Shown here in pieces: positions 1 through 7,812 of a stretch of DNA of 64,000 nucleotides. The first letter of the stretch is position 1. Each line of letters starts with the position of its first letter. A program made the translations under genes and the position numbers. The notes beneath the pieces were generated by a model. The model was not told the DNA's origin. It searched no databases and saw only the letters and a list, made by a program, of their open reading frames with translations. This DNA comes from an uncultured Dysosmobacter sp. (GTDB taxonomy: Bacteria > Bacillota > Clostridia > Oscillospirales > Oscillospiraceae), in contig CAKTHE010000003.1 in the NCBI GenBank assembly GCA_934563745.1, positions 1-64,000 of the forward strand, read 5' to 3'.

Positions 1-155
1 TAATACTGGGTGCAGGCCTCGGTGGTGATGGTGAAGCCCTGGGGCACGGGCAGACCGATGTTGGTCATTTCGGCCAGATTGGCGCCCTTGCCGCCCAGCA
101 GCTCACGCATGTTCGCGTTGCCTTCACTGAACAAATAGACATATTTTTTGCTCAC
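1..155 (-). CDS. ppdK: Pyruvate phosphate dikinase, N-terminal fragment
   Basis: Only the first 51 codons lie in the window; the gene runs off the left edge. The protein begins [20 protein letters not shown] and continues into a [10 protein letters not shown] segment, the start of the PPDK nucleotide-binding domain, followed by the typical [15 protein letters not shown] interconverts pyruvate and phosphoenolpyruvate using ATP/AMP and PPi. A membrane pyrophosphatase gene at 29787 and PFOR at 12964 fit a PPi-linked fermentative metabolism. The start is GTG at 155, chosen because AGGAGGAAG lies 5 bases upstream. A promoter with 17-base spacing lies further upstream at 218-246. Confidence 0.93.
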   Translation of the reverse strand, partial: MSKKYVYLFSEGNANMRELLGGKGANLAEMTNIGLPVPQGFTITTEACTQY

Positions 156-202
156 AAAAACTTCCTCCTGTTCAAGTTTATGGAAAGGGAAAATCTCAAA
201 AG

Positions 203-212
203 TAAACGTTTA
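203..212. promoter_or_regulatory. 10-bp palindrome in the ppdK 5' UTR
   Basis: TAAACGTTTA is a perfect palindrome just downstream of the predicted ppdK start point. Its AAACGTTT centre resembles the middle of catabolite-responsive (cre) elements, but the outer TG/CA bases of a full cre are not matched. Candidate operator only. Confidence 0.25.
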
Positions 213-217
213 ATTAA

Positions 218-246
218 ATTATAGTGTCCACCGGAGAAGAAAACAA
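218..246 (-). promoter_or_regulatory. Promoter of ppdK
   Basis: On the minus strand, TTGTTT (246-241) is followed after exactly 17 bases by TATAAT (223-218). This is a sigma-A type promoter that would give a leader of about 55 bases before the GTG start. Confidence 0.7.
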
Positions 247-476
247 TACACTTTTTCTATAAGAAATGGCGGGAAAGCAGAAAAAATCTTGCACGGAAAT
301 TGTGGGAACTGCCTAATTGTGACGAAAACGGTTGCTTCCGGCCGCAGCGGCGGTCCCGGGGGGACTGCCGCTGCCGTCCCTGCGGGGGATTTGCGCCCTT
401 CCTTTTTGCGTGCGCCTGTGATAAAATCAAAAGGAACAAGCAATCGGCGGGGAGAAGCCCCGGGGAGGGATGCGCG
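247..476. other. Intergenic region between divergent ppdK and holB
   Basis: No gene is supported here. An in-frame extension of holB back to position 300 is possible on paper, but it lacks a ribosome binding site and homology, and reads as low-complexity Arg/Cys/Gly. Weak -10-like TAAAAT at 423-428 is the only promoter hint for holB. Confidence 0.4.
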
Positions 477-1337
477 ATGAACGATCGAATGGAGCTGCCG
501 GGCAACGAGGCGGCGGCGGACCGGATCCGCCAGGCCGCGGACCGCCGGGCACTTTCCCATGCGCTGGTGCTGACCGGCCGGGGTGACCGGATGGCAGCGG
601 CCCGCTTTGCCGCGGCGGCGATGGAGTGCACGGCAGAGTCCGGGCGTCCCTGCGGAGTGTGCAGCGGCTGCCGGAAGGTGCGGGAGGGGATCCACCCCGA
701 TGTGATCACCGTCCGGGATCCGGAGCATAAAAACCTGGCGCTGGATGTGGTGCGCGAGGCCCGGGCCGATGCCTGGATCCGGCCCAATGAAGGGGCCCGC
801 AAGGTCTACTGCTTTGAGGACTGCACCCGCCTGACGGAAGCGGATCAGAATGTGCTTTTGAAAGTGGTGGAGGAGGGGCCGCCTTATGCGGCGTTCCTCT
901 TCTGTGCGGAAAATCCGGCGGCGATCCTGCCGACACTGCGCTCCCGCTGCGTGGAGATCAAACTGCGCCCCCGGCAGGAGGCGGCCGCTTCGGAGGATCG
1001 GGCGGCGGCCCTGTGCCGGGCGGCCTCCGGAAAGAAGCGCGGCGCGGTGACGGAGCTTTTGGTGGGCTTTGAGCGGGAGAAGCCGGACCGGGCGGCCTGC
1101 GCGGAGCTGATGGAGCAGACCCGGGCGCTGTTTGCTGCGGCCCTTTTCCTGGAATATGGTCAGGAAATTCCGCCGGAGCAGGCGGAAACCGCGGCCTTTG
1201 CTGCGAAAAACTTGACAAGAGCGCAAATCATGCGCAAAATAGAACTATTGCAGAAGTACAGCAGGGATTGTTCCTACAATGTGAACGTCGGCCAGGTGCT
1301 GGGCGCCCTTGCTGTTGAATTGGAGGGAACCCTTTGA
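477..1337 (+). CDS. holB: DNA polymerase III delta' subunit
   Basis: This 286-residue protein is a clamp-loader AAA+ subunit that helps load the beta clamp onto primed DNA. The zinc module of the DnaX/HolB family is visible as C51, C59, C62 and C65. The SRC-type segment (LPTLRSRCVEI) follows the sensor region. The Walker A loop (TGRGDRM) lacks the lysine, as expected for delta', which does not hydrolyse ATP. The ATG at 477 follows GGGGAGGGA at a suitable distance. The stop TGA overlaps the TTG start of ricT, so the two are translationally coupled. The holB-ricT order is conserved in Firmicutes. Confidence 0.93.
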   Translation: MNDRMELPGNEAAADRIRQAADRRALSHALVLTGRGDRMAAARFAAAAMECTAESGRPCGVCSGCRKVREGIHPDVITVRDPEHKNLALDVVREARADAWIRPNEGARKVYCFEDCTRLTEADQNVLLKVVEEGPPYAAFLFCAENPAAILPTLRSRCVEIKLRPRQEAAASEDRAAALCRAASGKKRGAVTELLVGFEREKPDRAACAELMEQTRALFAAALFLEYGQEIPPEQAETAAFAAKNLTRAQIMRKIELLQKYSRDCSYNVNVGQVLGALAVELEGTL

Positions 1338-2662
1338 CACAGGTGATCAGCGTCCGCTTCCGCAGCGGATGCAAGAATTATTTTTTCGACCCCGGTGCGC
1401 TGCAGGTGAAAATGGGGGACCAGGTGATCGTGGAAACGGCCCAGGGTCCCGAATTTGCTACCTGCACCGAGGGGAACCACGAGGTGGATGACGCCTCCAT
1501 TGTGAAGCCCCTGTGCGCCGTGGTGCGCATGGCCACCGAGAATGACCGCCGCACGGTGGAGCTGAACCGCAAGTGGGAGCGGGAGGCATTTGACATCTGC
1601 GAGCGGAAGATCGCGGCCCACAAGCTGGAGATGAAGCTGGTCAGCGTGTCGTACAATTTTGACGGCAGCAAGATCATCTTCTTTTTCACGGCGGATGGCC
1701 GGGTGGACTTCCGGGAGTTGGTGCGGGATCTGGCCGGCGTGTTCCGTGCCCGGATCGAGCTGCGCCAGATCGGCGTCCGGGATGAGGCCAAGATGGTGGG
1801 CGGTCTGGGCATCTGCGGCCGGCCCTTCTGCTGCTCGCAGTTTTTGGATGGATTTATGCCGGTGTCCATCAAAATGGCCAAGACGCAGAATCTGAGCCTG
1901 AATCCCACCAAGATTTCCGGAACCTGCGGCCGGCTGATGTGCTGCCTGAAGTACGAGCAGAACGCCTATGAGGACGCGGCCCGGCGGATGCCCAAGCAGG
2001 AGTCGTTTGTGCTGACGCCGGACGGACCGGGCAATGTGAAAAGCGTGGATCTGCTGCGCGAGCGGGTCAAGGTCTGCCTGGACGGCAGCGCGCCCAGCAA
2101 TCCGCTCAAGACCTATCGGGGCTGCGAGATTGTGGTGCTGCGCAACGGAAAGGGCAGCCGGGACGGGATCGAGATCCCGGCGGAGCTTCCGGAGCGCTTT
2201 GTGGAGCCAAAGGAGGAAGAGCCGCTGCCGCAGTTCAACCTGATCGGCTTTGCGCCGGAGGAACCGGAGGGACGGGAGGAGACGCTGCCCCTGCGGGAAA
2301 AGATCACCCCGCCGGATAAGGAGCGGGCCCGCCGCCGGCCCCACCATCGGGGCGGCCGCCGGAAGAGCAGCAAGAGCGCCGGCGCCCAGGCGCCCCTTGC
2401 GCAGAAGCCGGAGGGTGAGAAGAAACCGCCTGCGGCGCCTTCCGAAGGGGGCGCGGAGGGGAAGCGGCCGCGCCCGAATCCCCGGGGCGCTCAGCCCCGG
2501 CCGGAAAAGAAGCCGGCGCCGGCTGCGGCAGGTCCGGCGGCCGGTGCACCGCCCCGCGCGCCGCAGGGCGGCGAAGGCGGGCAGGCCCCACGGCGGCATC
2601 GGCCCCGGCATCGGGGCGGACGCAGAAAGTCCGGCGGCGAGGGCCCCAAGCAGGAGAGCTGA
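1334..2662 (+). CDS. ricT: PSP1-domain protein RicT (YaaT) with long basic tail
   Basis: The first 260 or so residues match the PSP1/YaaT family, including GICGRPFCCSQF (C161, C166, C167) and TCGRLMCCLKYE (C198, C203, C204). In Bacillus subtilis RicT is part of the RicA-RicF-RicT Fe-S complex that aids RNase Y in mRNA processing and supports sporulation. The start is TTG at 1334, overlapping the holB stop, with GGAGGG just upstream. At 442 residues it is far longer than B. subtilis RicT (about 275). The extra C-terminal 150 residues are Pro/Arg/Lys/Gly-rich and contain HRGGRRKS twice, which looks like an RNA- or ribosome-binding tail. That last point is inference. Confidence 0.9.
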   Translation: MTQVISVRFRSGCKNYFFDPGALQVKMGDQVIVETAQGPEFATCTEGNHEVDDASIVKPLCAVVRMATENDRRTVELNRKWEREAFDICERKIAAHKLEMKLVSVSYNFDGSKIIFFFTADGRVDFRELVRDLAGVFRARIELRQIGVRDEAKMVGGLGICGRPFCCSQFLDGFMPVSIKMAKTQNLSLNPTKISGTCGRLMCCLKYEQNAYEDAARRMPKQESFVLTPDGPGNVKSVDLLRERVKVCLDGSAPSNPLKTYRGCEIVVLRNGKGSRDGIEIPAELPERFVEPKEEEPLPQFNLIGFAPEEPEGREETLPLREKITPPDKERARRRPHHRGGRRKSSKSAGAQAPLAQKPEGEKKPPAAPSEGGAEGKRPRPNPRGAQPRPEKKPAPAAAGPAAGAPPRAPQGGEGGQAPRRHRPRHRGGRRKSGGEGPKQES

Positions 2663-2670
2663 ACGGCGGC

Positions 2671-2703
2671 GGGGAGAGGAGCGATCCTCTCCCCGCGTTT
2701 TTG
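2671..2703 (+). terminator. Intrinsic terminator after ricT
   Basis: A perfect 10-bp stem (GGGGAGAGGA pairing with TCCTCTCCCC, loop GCGA) is followed by GCG and five T. Confidence 0.85.
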
Positions 2704-2748
2704 AGCCACCCATAGGGGCGGCCGGGATCGAAGGAAAGGAACGGACGC

Positions 2749-3591
2749 ATGGGAAAGTTTGACGGAGTTTTGCTGGCCAGCGATTTTGACAATACGCTGA
2801 TCTATACGGAGGAAGCGCTGCGCCTGGGGCAGGCGCTGCCGGGTCTGCCGGAGCGGAACCGCCGGGCGCTGCAGTATTTTATGGAACAGGGCGGGCGCTT
2901 CGCCCTGGCCACGGGACGGGCGCTGCCGTCCATCGCCCCGCTGGCGGGAGAGGTGCCGATGAACGCCCCGGGCGTCATCTGCAACGGAGCATCCCTGTAT
3001 GATTTTCAAAAGCAGGAGTATCTCTACTCCGCCCTGCTGGACGGAGCGGTCCGGGAGCGGGGCCAGCAGCTGCTGGATGCCTTTCCGGCCGTGGCCTGCG
3101 AGGCCTATCATATCGACAATGTGATCCACGCCGTGCAGCCCAACGCCATCACCCGGAACCACGCCCACATGACCCATGTGGGCCTTGTGGAGGTGGAGAC
3201 GCTGATGCAGGTGCCCCTGCCGCTGGGGAAGCTTCTTTTTGAAGGGGAGCATGCGGAACTGGAGCAGCTCTCCGCCCGGATGGCCCAATATGGCTGGGCG
3301 GAGGATTACGAGCGGATCTTCTCCAGTCCGTCGCTGCTGGAGGTCACGGCCCGGGGTGCCAACAAAGGCGCCATGGTCCGCCGCCTGGCGCAGACCCTGG
3401 GGATCGCGCCGGAGCATATTTACTGCATCGGTGATGAGGCCAACGATCTTTCCATGCTGGCCATTTCCGCCGTACCCTACGCGCCGGCCAACTGTATCCC
3501 GGCGGTGGCGGCGTCCGGCGCGGTTGTGGTGTCGCATGCCCGGGACGGCGCCCTGGCCGATGTGGTGGCCGATCTGGACCGGCGATACTGA
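2749..3591 (+). CDS. Cof-type HAD-superfamily hydrolase
   Basis: This 280-residue protein carries the HAD phosphatase motifs: motif I DFDNTL with D12 and D14, motif II ALATGR, and motif IV GDEANDLSML with D229 and D233. The large C2-type cap between motif II and the C-terminal lysine segment places it in the Cof/YidA-like group. These cytosolic enzymes dephosphorylate sugar phosphates, flavin or PLP-type substrates; the substrate cannot be read from sequence. The gene lies between two terminators and is probably expressed alone. Confidence 0.88.
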   Translation: MGKFDGVLLASDFDNTLIYTEEALRLGQALPGLPERNRRALQYFMEQGGRFALATGRALPSIAPLAGEVPMNAPGVICNGASLYDFQKQEYLYSALLDGAVRERGQQLLDAFPAVACEAYHIDNVIHAVQPNAITRNHAHMTHVGLVEVETLMQVPLPLGKLLFEGEHAELEQLSARMAQYGWAEDYERIFSSPSLLEVTARGANKGAMVRRLAQTLGIAPEHIYCIGDEANDLSMLAISAVPYAPANCIPAVAASGAVVVSHARDGALADVVADLDRRY

Positions 3592-3626
3592 TGCCGGACC
3601 GGCACTTCCCGAAGCATACCGTTTGG

Positions 3627-3652
3627 GCCGCCCCATCCGGGGCGGCTTTTTT
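3627..3652 (+). terminator. Intrinsic terminator after the HAD hydrolase
   Basis: Stem GCCGCCCC/GGGGCGGC with loop ATCC, followed by six T. Confidence 0.88.
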
Positions 3653-3710
3653 CATCCGACCGCCCGGACCGTCCGGCGGAGCCGGCCCGAAAAAAACATT
3701 CGGATTCCCC

Positions 3711-3738
3711 TTGACAAACGAAAAATCTGTGCTATTGT
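3711..3738 (+). promoter_or_regulatory. Promoter of the gntR-ABC operon
   Basis: TTGACA (3711-3716), 16-base spacer, TATTGT (3733-3738). The -10 lies inside the palindromic operator at 3733-3758. Confidence 0.8.
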
Positions 3739-3758
3739 ATTACTCAGCTAGTACAATA
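3733..3758. promoter_or_regulatory. Probable GntR (YtrA-type) autoregulatory operator
   Basis: TATTGTATTA and TAGTACAATA form an inverted repeat (one mismatch) around CTCAGC. It covers the -10 box and start region of the operon encoding the GntR regulator, so binding would block RNA polymerase. Short regulators of the YtrA group usually bind such palindromes at their own promoters. Confidence 0.7.
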
Positions 3759-3779
3759 ACACAAAAGGCGGGTGCAGGT

Positions 3780-4151
3780 ATGAACTGGCAGTTTTCCAAC
3801 AGCGCGCCGATCTATTCCCAGCTGATTGCGCAGATCACCATGGGGATCGTCTCCGGCGCATTTCCTCCGGGCGAGCGGCTGCCTTCCGTGCGGGACCTGG
3901 CTGCGGAGGCCGGGGTCAATCCCAACACCATGCAGCGGGCGCTGACGGAGCTGGAGCGTTCGGGCCTGGTTTACAGCCAGCGCACGGCGGGACGGTTCGT
4001 GACGGAGGAACAGGAGCGGATCGATCAGGCGAAGCTGGGCCTGGCCGGGACGCAGATCCATGCGTTTGTGGCGGCGATGCTCCGGCTGGGGTATCACAAA
4101 GAGGAGATTCTGGGGCTTTTGGAGAAAGAGCTCCGTAAGGAGGAGACATAA
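3780..4151 (+). CDS. GntR family transcriptional regulator, YtrA subfamily
   Basis: This 123-residue protein has the GntR winged helix (residues about 8-75; APIYSQLIAQI, LPSVRDLAAEAGVNPNTMQRAL, GLVYSQRTAGRFV) and only a short helical C-terminal tail. That is the layout of YtrA-type regulators, which typically repress adjacent ABC transporter genes. The ATG at 3780 was chosen over upstream in-frame codons because those lie before the promoter. Its TAA overlaps the next ATG (TAATG), coupling translation to the ABC ATPase. Confidence 0.92.
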   Translation: MNWQFSNSAPIYSQLIAQITMGIVSGAFPPGERLPSVRDLAAEAGVNPNTMQRALTELERSGLVYSQRTAGRFVTEEQERIDQAKLGLAGTQIHAFVAAMLRLGYHKEEILGLLEKELRKEET

Positions 4152-4846
4152 TGGAGATTTTGCAGTGCACCGGGCTTTGCAAGAGCTTTGGGAAAAATCC
4201 GGTGCTTCAGAATGTGGACCTTTCGGTGGAGTCCGGCCGGATCGTGGGTCTGCTGGGGCCCAACGGCAGCGGAAAAACCACGCTGATCAAATTGGCGAAC
4301 GGCCTGCTGACGCCCACGGCGGGCAGCATCACCGTCTGCGGGCAGATGCCGGGCCGGGCGACCCACGCGCTGGTTTCCTACCTGCCGGAGCGCAGCTGCA
4401 TCCCGCAGTGGATGACGGCGCGGCAGCTGATGGATTTTTACCAGGATTTTTATGCGGATTTCCGGCGCGACGCGGCGGAGGAGATGCTGGCGCATCTGCA
4501 GATCCCGCATCAGCAGCGCATCAAGCAGATGAGCAAGGGCACCCGGGAGAAGGTGCAGCTGATCATGGTCATGAGCCGTCAGGCGCAGCTTTATCTGCTT
4601 GATGAGCCTATCGGCGGTGTGGACCCGGCCACCCGGGACTATATCCTCAACACCATCATCGGAAATTACAACCCGGAGGCGGCGGTGATCCTTTCCACGC
4701 ACCTGATCGCCGATGTGGAGCAGGTGCTGGACGATGTGATCTTTATCAGTCAGGGACAGATCATGCTGCGCTCCTCTGTGGACCAGATCCGGGAGGAGAA
4801 GGGTATGAGCGTGGATGCGCTGTTCCGGGAGGTGTTCAAATGCTGA
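4151..4846 (+). CDS. ABC transporter ATP-binding protein (YtrB-like)
   Basis: This 231-residue ATPase has Walker A GPNGSGKTT (K42), a modified signature loop MSKGTREKVQ, Walker B LYLLDEP and a switch histidine in STHL. The SKGT signature in place of LSGGQ is typical of the drug-resistance or bacitracin-type exporter ATPases found beside GntR/YtrA regulators. It pairs with the membrane protein encoded by the overlapping next gene, forming an exporter. Cargo is unknown; cell-wall-active peptides are a common target of such operons. Confidence 0.9.
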   Translation: MEILQCTGLCKSFGKNPVLQNVDLSVESGRIVGLLGPNGSGKTTLIKLANGLLTPTAGSITVCGQMPGRATHALVSYLPERSCIPQWMTARQLMDFYQDFYADFRRDAAEEMLAHLQIPHQQRIKQMSKGTREKVQLIMVMSRQAQLYLLDEPIGGVDPATRDYILNTIIGNYNPEAAVILSTHLIADVEQVLDDVIFISQGQIMLRSSVDQIREEKGMSVDALFREVFKC

Positions 4847-5655
4847 GAAAATTGTTGAAGCACGAATTCCGTGCTACCGGCCGGGTGATGCTGCCGCTGT
4901 ACGCGGTGCTGCTGGTGCTGGCCGTCGGCGCCAATCTGGCGGCCCGGTCGCTGCTGGGGGCGCGGCTCTGGTTCTGGAACATGCTGGGCGGCTTTCTGGT
5001 TTTTGCCTTTGGAATCGCGGTGGCGGGTGTATGCGTGGTCAGCGTGGTGCTGATGGTCTATCGCTTCAAACGGAATCTGCTCAGTGACGAGGGGTATGTC
5101 ATGATGACCCTGCCCGTCAGCGTTCATCAGCAGGTGTGGAGCAAGCTGATCGTCTCGGCGGTATGGTTTGCCCTGACCTTTGCGGCGGTGGCCTTTTCCA
5201 GTGTCCTGATGGTCAGCGGCATCGCGGCCTTTAAGGAACTGGTGCAGTATCTGGGCTATGCGGTGGACTCCCTGCGGGTCTACGGGTTCGACCTGGTCGG
5301 CATCGGACTGGAACTGGTTGGCATGCTGTTTTTAATGAGCTGCGTGGTGTGCCTGATGTTCTATGCGGCCCTGGCGGCCGGTCACGGATTCTCCGGCCAT
5401 AAGATCCTGTGGAGCATTGTATTTTTCTTCGGCCTGCAGTTTGCCGTCTGGCTGCTGCTTACCCTGGTCGCCAATGTGCCCGGCCTTTCGGCATGGGACT
5501 ATTGGCTGTCGAACCTGATGGGGCAGCTGGAGCTGCACGGAATGGCGGCGGTCCACGCGGGAATGCTGCTGGTGGATGGGTGCATCCTGTTCTACGGGAC
5601 CATCTTCTACTTCATTACGACCTATTGCCTGAAAAAGCACCTGAATCTGGAATGA
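4840..5655 (+). CDS. ABC transporter permease (ABC-2-like)
   Basis: This 271-residue protein has six hydrophobic segments, including LPLYAVLLVLAVGANLAA, FLVFAFGIAVAGVCVVSVVL, and a last one near MLLVDGCILFYGTIFYFITT. There is no recognisable catalytic domain. The gene overlaps the upstream ATPase gene by 7 bases, so it is the membrane partner of that exporter. A GGCTCCGG/CCGGAGCC hairpin at 5666-5689 follows the stop but has no T tract. Confidence 0.85.
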   Translation: MLRKLLKHEFRATGRVMLPLYAVLLVLAVGANLAARSLLGARLWFWNMLGGFLVFAFGIAVAGVCVVSVVLMVYRFKRNLLSDEGYVMMTLPVSVHQQVWSKLIVSAVWFALTFAAVAFSSVLMVSGIAAFKELVQYLGYAVDSLRVYGFDLVGIGLELVGMLFLMSCVVCLMFYAALAAGHGFSGHKILWSIVFFFGLQFAVWLLLTLVANVPGLSAWDYWLSNLMGQLELHGMAAVHAGMLLVDGCILFYGTIFYFITTYCLKKHLNLE

Positions 5656-5710
5656 GAGCGGCCAAGGCTCCGGGGGGATCTCCGGAGCCTGCGGCGTTGG
5701 GAGGAGATCC

Positions 5711-6184
5711 ATGCCATTTTTGGAAACCTGTCTGGAAAAGATGCTGACGACCTTTTTGATCGCCATGGTCCCGGTGGTGGAGCTGCGGGGCGCCGTGCCC
5801 TACGGGATCGCCCAGGGCCTGAGCCCCTGGCTCAGCTGCGGCGTGGCGATTGCCGGAAATCTGGTGCCGGTTCCGTTTATCATCCTGCTGAGCCGGCGTA
5901 TATTCGACTGGCTACGCCGGGGGAGCTTCTTCGGACCGAAGATTGAGGCCCTGGAGCGGCACGCGCATCTGAAGGGGCAGATGGTGCGCCGGTACCGCCT
6001 GCCGGGGCTGATCCTGCTGGTGGGGATCCCCCTGCCCGGCACCGGGGCCTGGACCGGCGCACTGGTGGCGACGGTGCTGGATCTGCGCCTGCGAGAGGCG
6101 CTTCCGGCCATTTTTGCGGGCCTGCTGATCGCCGGAGGCCTGACCACGGCCCTCAGCTGCGGCGTGTTTGCCGCGCTGCGCTGA
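5711..6184 (+). CDS. Small multidrug export family membrane protein (COG2426)
   Basis: This 157-residue protein matches the Sm_multidrug_ex family: an N-terminal helix with MVPVVELRGAVPYGIA, a second helix NLVPVPFIILLSRRIF, and a third with VGIPLPGTGAWTGALVA. The ELRGAVP and PLPGTGAW motifs are hallmarks of this family. The transport function is inferred from the family name and not well proven experimentally. The gene follows the ABC exporter by 55 bases and ends at a strong terminator. Confidence 0.88.
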   Translation: MPFLETCLEKMLTTFLIAMVPVVELRGAVPYGIAQGLSPWLSCGVAIAGNLVPVPFIILLSRRIFDWLRRGSFFGPKIEALERHAHLKGQMVRRYRLPGLILLVGIPLPGTGAWTGALVATVLDLRLREALPAIFAGLLIAGGLTTALSCGVFAALR

Positions 6185-6200
6185 GAGATGGAATAAAGAG

Positions 6201-6238
6201 AGCTCCGTCGTCCGGACACCGGACGGCGGAGCTTTTTT
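6201..6238. terminator. Terminator between convergent exporter gene and guaD
   Basis: A 15-bp stem (AGCTCCGTCGTCCGG against CCGGACGGCGGAGCT with one G-U pair, loop ACA) is followed by T6 on the plus strand. On the minus strand the tail CTCTTTATT is a weaker T tract, so it may act on both transcripts. Confidence 0.85.
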
Positions 6239-6276
6239 AGACAGATGGGAACCAAAACGATCGGCTGCGCCGCTGC

Positions 6277-7536
6277 TCAGAGAAGCTGGCGGCTCTCGCT
6301 CCATACGGCGCACACGGCCCCGTCCTGCCGCTGATACAGGCAGCGCTGGAACCGCTCCTGCACGCTGAGCGGGTGAGGTGCCAGCAGATCGGCATCGTCC
6401 AGCACCAGGGCGTGCAGCGGGGCGCCCGGGGAAAAGCCCGGCGCCGCGCCGAAAAAGGCGGCTCCGGCCGAGGTGGCCAGATACCAGGCCTCCGCCTCCG
6501 AAAGAAAGCCGGACTGCCACTGATCCAGAATGCGCCGGTTTTTGGAGGCGCGCACGGCATCCGCGGCCACGTCAAACATGGAAAGATGCCCGCCGCCGGC
6601 CACGTCGCTGCCCAGGGCGACCCGCACGCCCTCCTGTACCAGGGTGCGCACCGGGGCAATCCCGGAGCACAGGGCGTTATTGGAATCCGGACAGTGCACG
6701 GCGGTGACGCCGAAGCGGCGCATGGCCGCCCGCTCCTGGGCGTCGGAGTGGACGCAGTGGGCCATCAGGGTGCGGTCGGTCCACAGGCCGAACTTGTGAT
6801 AGCTTTCCCAATAGCGTGCGCAGTCCGGGTGCAGTGAACGGACCCAGGCGATCTCCTGCTGATTTTCCGACAGGTGCGACTGGACCGGCAGGTGACGCTC
6901 CGCCGCCAGCCGCCCCAAAAAAGCCATCAGCGCATCCGTGCACGAGGGGGTGAACCGGGGGGTCAGAATGGGTTTGATGTGCGCAAAGCGGCTGCACGCA
7001 TCCAGCCAGAGCAGCGTTTCCCGCTCGGATTCCTCCGTGGTCTCCTGCAGCCGGGCACCGCCGTTGCGATCCATGTTCACCTTGCCCACATAGCCGGTGA
7101 GGCCGGCTGCTTCCAGCTCCTCCATCAGGATCAGCGTCGCCTCCCGGTGCAGGGAGGAGAACAGGCATACCCGGGTGGTTCCGCTGCGGATCAGATCCCG
7201 GGCCAGTCGGCGGCTGACTGCCCGGGCGTAGTCCGCCTCGGCAAAGCGGGCCTCGGCCGGAAATGCGTAGCGCTCCAGCCATTCCAACAGGGGAAGGTCC
7301 GTCCCCAGACCCACCATGGGATACTGCGGCGCGTGGGCGTGCAGATCACACAGGGACTGCAGGATCAGCTTATCTCCGTAATCGATCCGCCGGAACGGGG
7401 CAAACCGCGCGGGCAGGGCGGAAAAGACGCCGGCGATCCGCCCGTCCTCCACCACGAGAAAGCCGTGCTCCGTAATCTTCAGCGCCCCAAAGGACGGAGC
7501 TTCTACAATATTGCCTTGCAGAATAAAGGAATCCAT
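6277..7536 (-). CDS. guaD: Guanine deaminase
   Basis: This 419-residue amidohydrolase converts guanine to xanthine and ammonia. Metal and catalytic residues are visible: H66 and H68 in DLHAHAPQ, H221 in QSHLSE, H260 in MAHCVH, and D311 in LGSDVAGG. HCPDSNNAL corresponds to the HCP-SN motif of guanine deaminases. The ATG at 7536 was chosen because AAGGAGG lies just upstream; a longer reading would run into the riboswitch terminator. It is preceded by a purine-type riboswitch at 7584-7693 and its own promoter, so guanine is the likely inducer. Confidence 0.92.
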   Translation of the reverse strand: MDSFILQGNIVEAPSFGALKITEHGFLVVEDGRIAGVFSALPARFAPFRRIDYGDKLILQSLCDLHAHAPQYPMVGLGTDLPLLEWLERYAFPAEARFAEADYARAVSRRLARDLIRSGTTRVCLFSSLHREATLILMEELEAAGLTGYVGKVNMDRNGGARLQETTEESERETLLWLDACSRFAHIKPILTPRFTPSCTDALMAFLGRLAAERHLPVQSHLSENQQEIAWVRSLHPDCARYWESYHKFGLWTDRTLMAHCVHSDAQERAAMRRFGVTAVHCPDSNNALCSGIAPVRTLVQEGVRVALGSDVAGGGHLSMFDVAADAVRASKNRRILDQWQSGFLSEAEAWYLATSAGAAFFGAAPGFSPGAPLHALVLDDADLLAPHPLSVQERFQRCLYQRQDGAVCAVWSESRQLL

Positions 7537-7583
7537 AGCCTGCCTCCTTGAAAAAATCAGCTGCGCCCCGCGGCGGAGGACGC

Positions 7584-7693
7584 AAAAAGGGCGCCTGTGC
7601 GCGGGGAGGACCCCTCCCCGGACAGACACCCATAGCAGGGGCCCTGCCGGCCCCGTAGATACACCCGCGCACCCGGCGGGCTTATATGAGCAT
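7584..7693 (-). ncRNA. Variant purine (guanine-type) riboswitch with overlapping terminator
   Basis: Read on the minus strand, P1 pairs ATGCTCATA (7693-7685) with TATGGGTGT (7634-7626). P2 is CCCGC/GCGGG with a 7-nt loop (7680-7664). The joining strand UGUAUCUAC (7663-7655) matches the conserved UNUCUAC. P3 is GGGGC/GCCCC with a 7-nt loop (7654-7638). C7635 in CUAUGGG occupies the position that selects guanine in this class. The loops are GC-rich and unlike the usual ones, but UGC in L2 can pair with GCA in L3. A terminator follows: GGGTGTCTGT (7631-7622) pairs with ACAGGCGCCC (7598-7589), then T5. It shares bases with the P1 3' strand, so aptamer and terminator exclude each other. Confidence 0.82.
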
Positions 7694-7757
7694 AATTATG
7701 TGGATCTTGCGGGCGGCAGCTCCCGGCCCGGGCGGCTGCTGCATGCATGCATTTGGC

Positions 7758-7786
7758 ATTATACCCGGAGATGCGGAAAAAAGCAA
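7758..7786 (-). promoter_or_regulatory. Promoter of guaD riboswitch transcript
   Basis: TTGCTT (7786-7781), 17-base spacer, TATAAT (7763-7758) on the minus strand. It gives a leader of about 60 bases before the aptamer. Confidence 0.8.
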
Positions 7787-7812
7787 GGGGAAAACGGACG
7801 AAAGCCCGGCAC

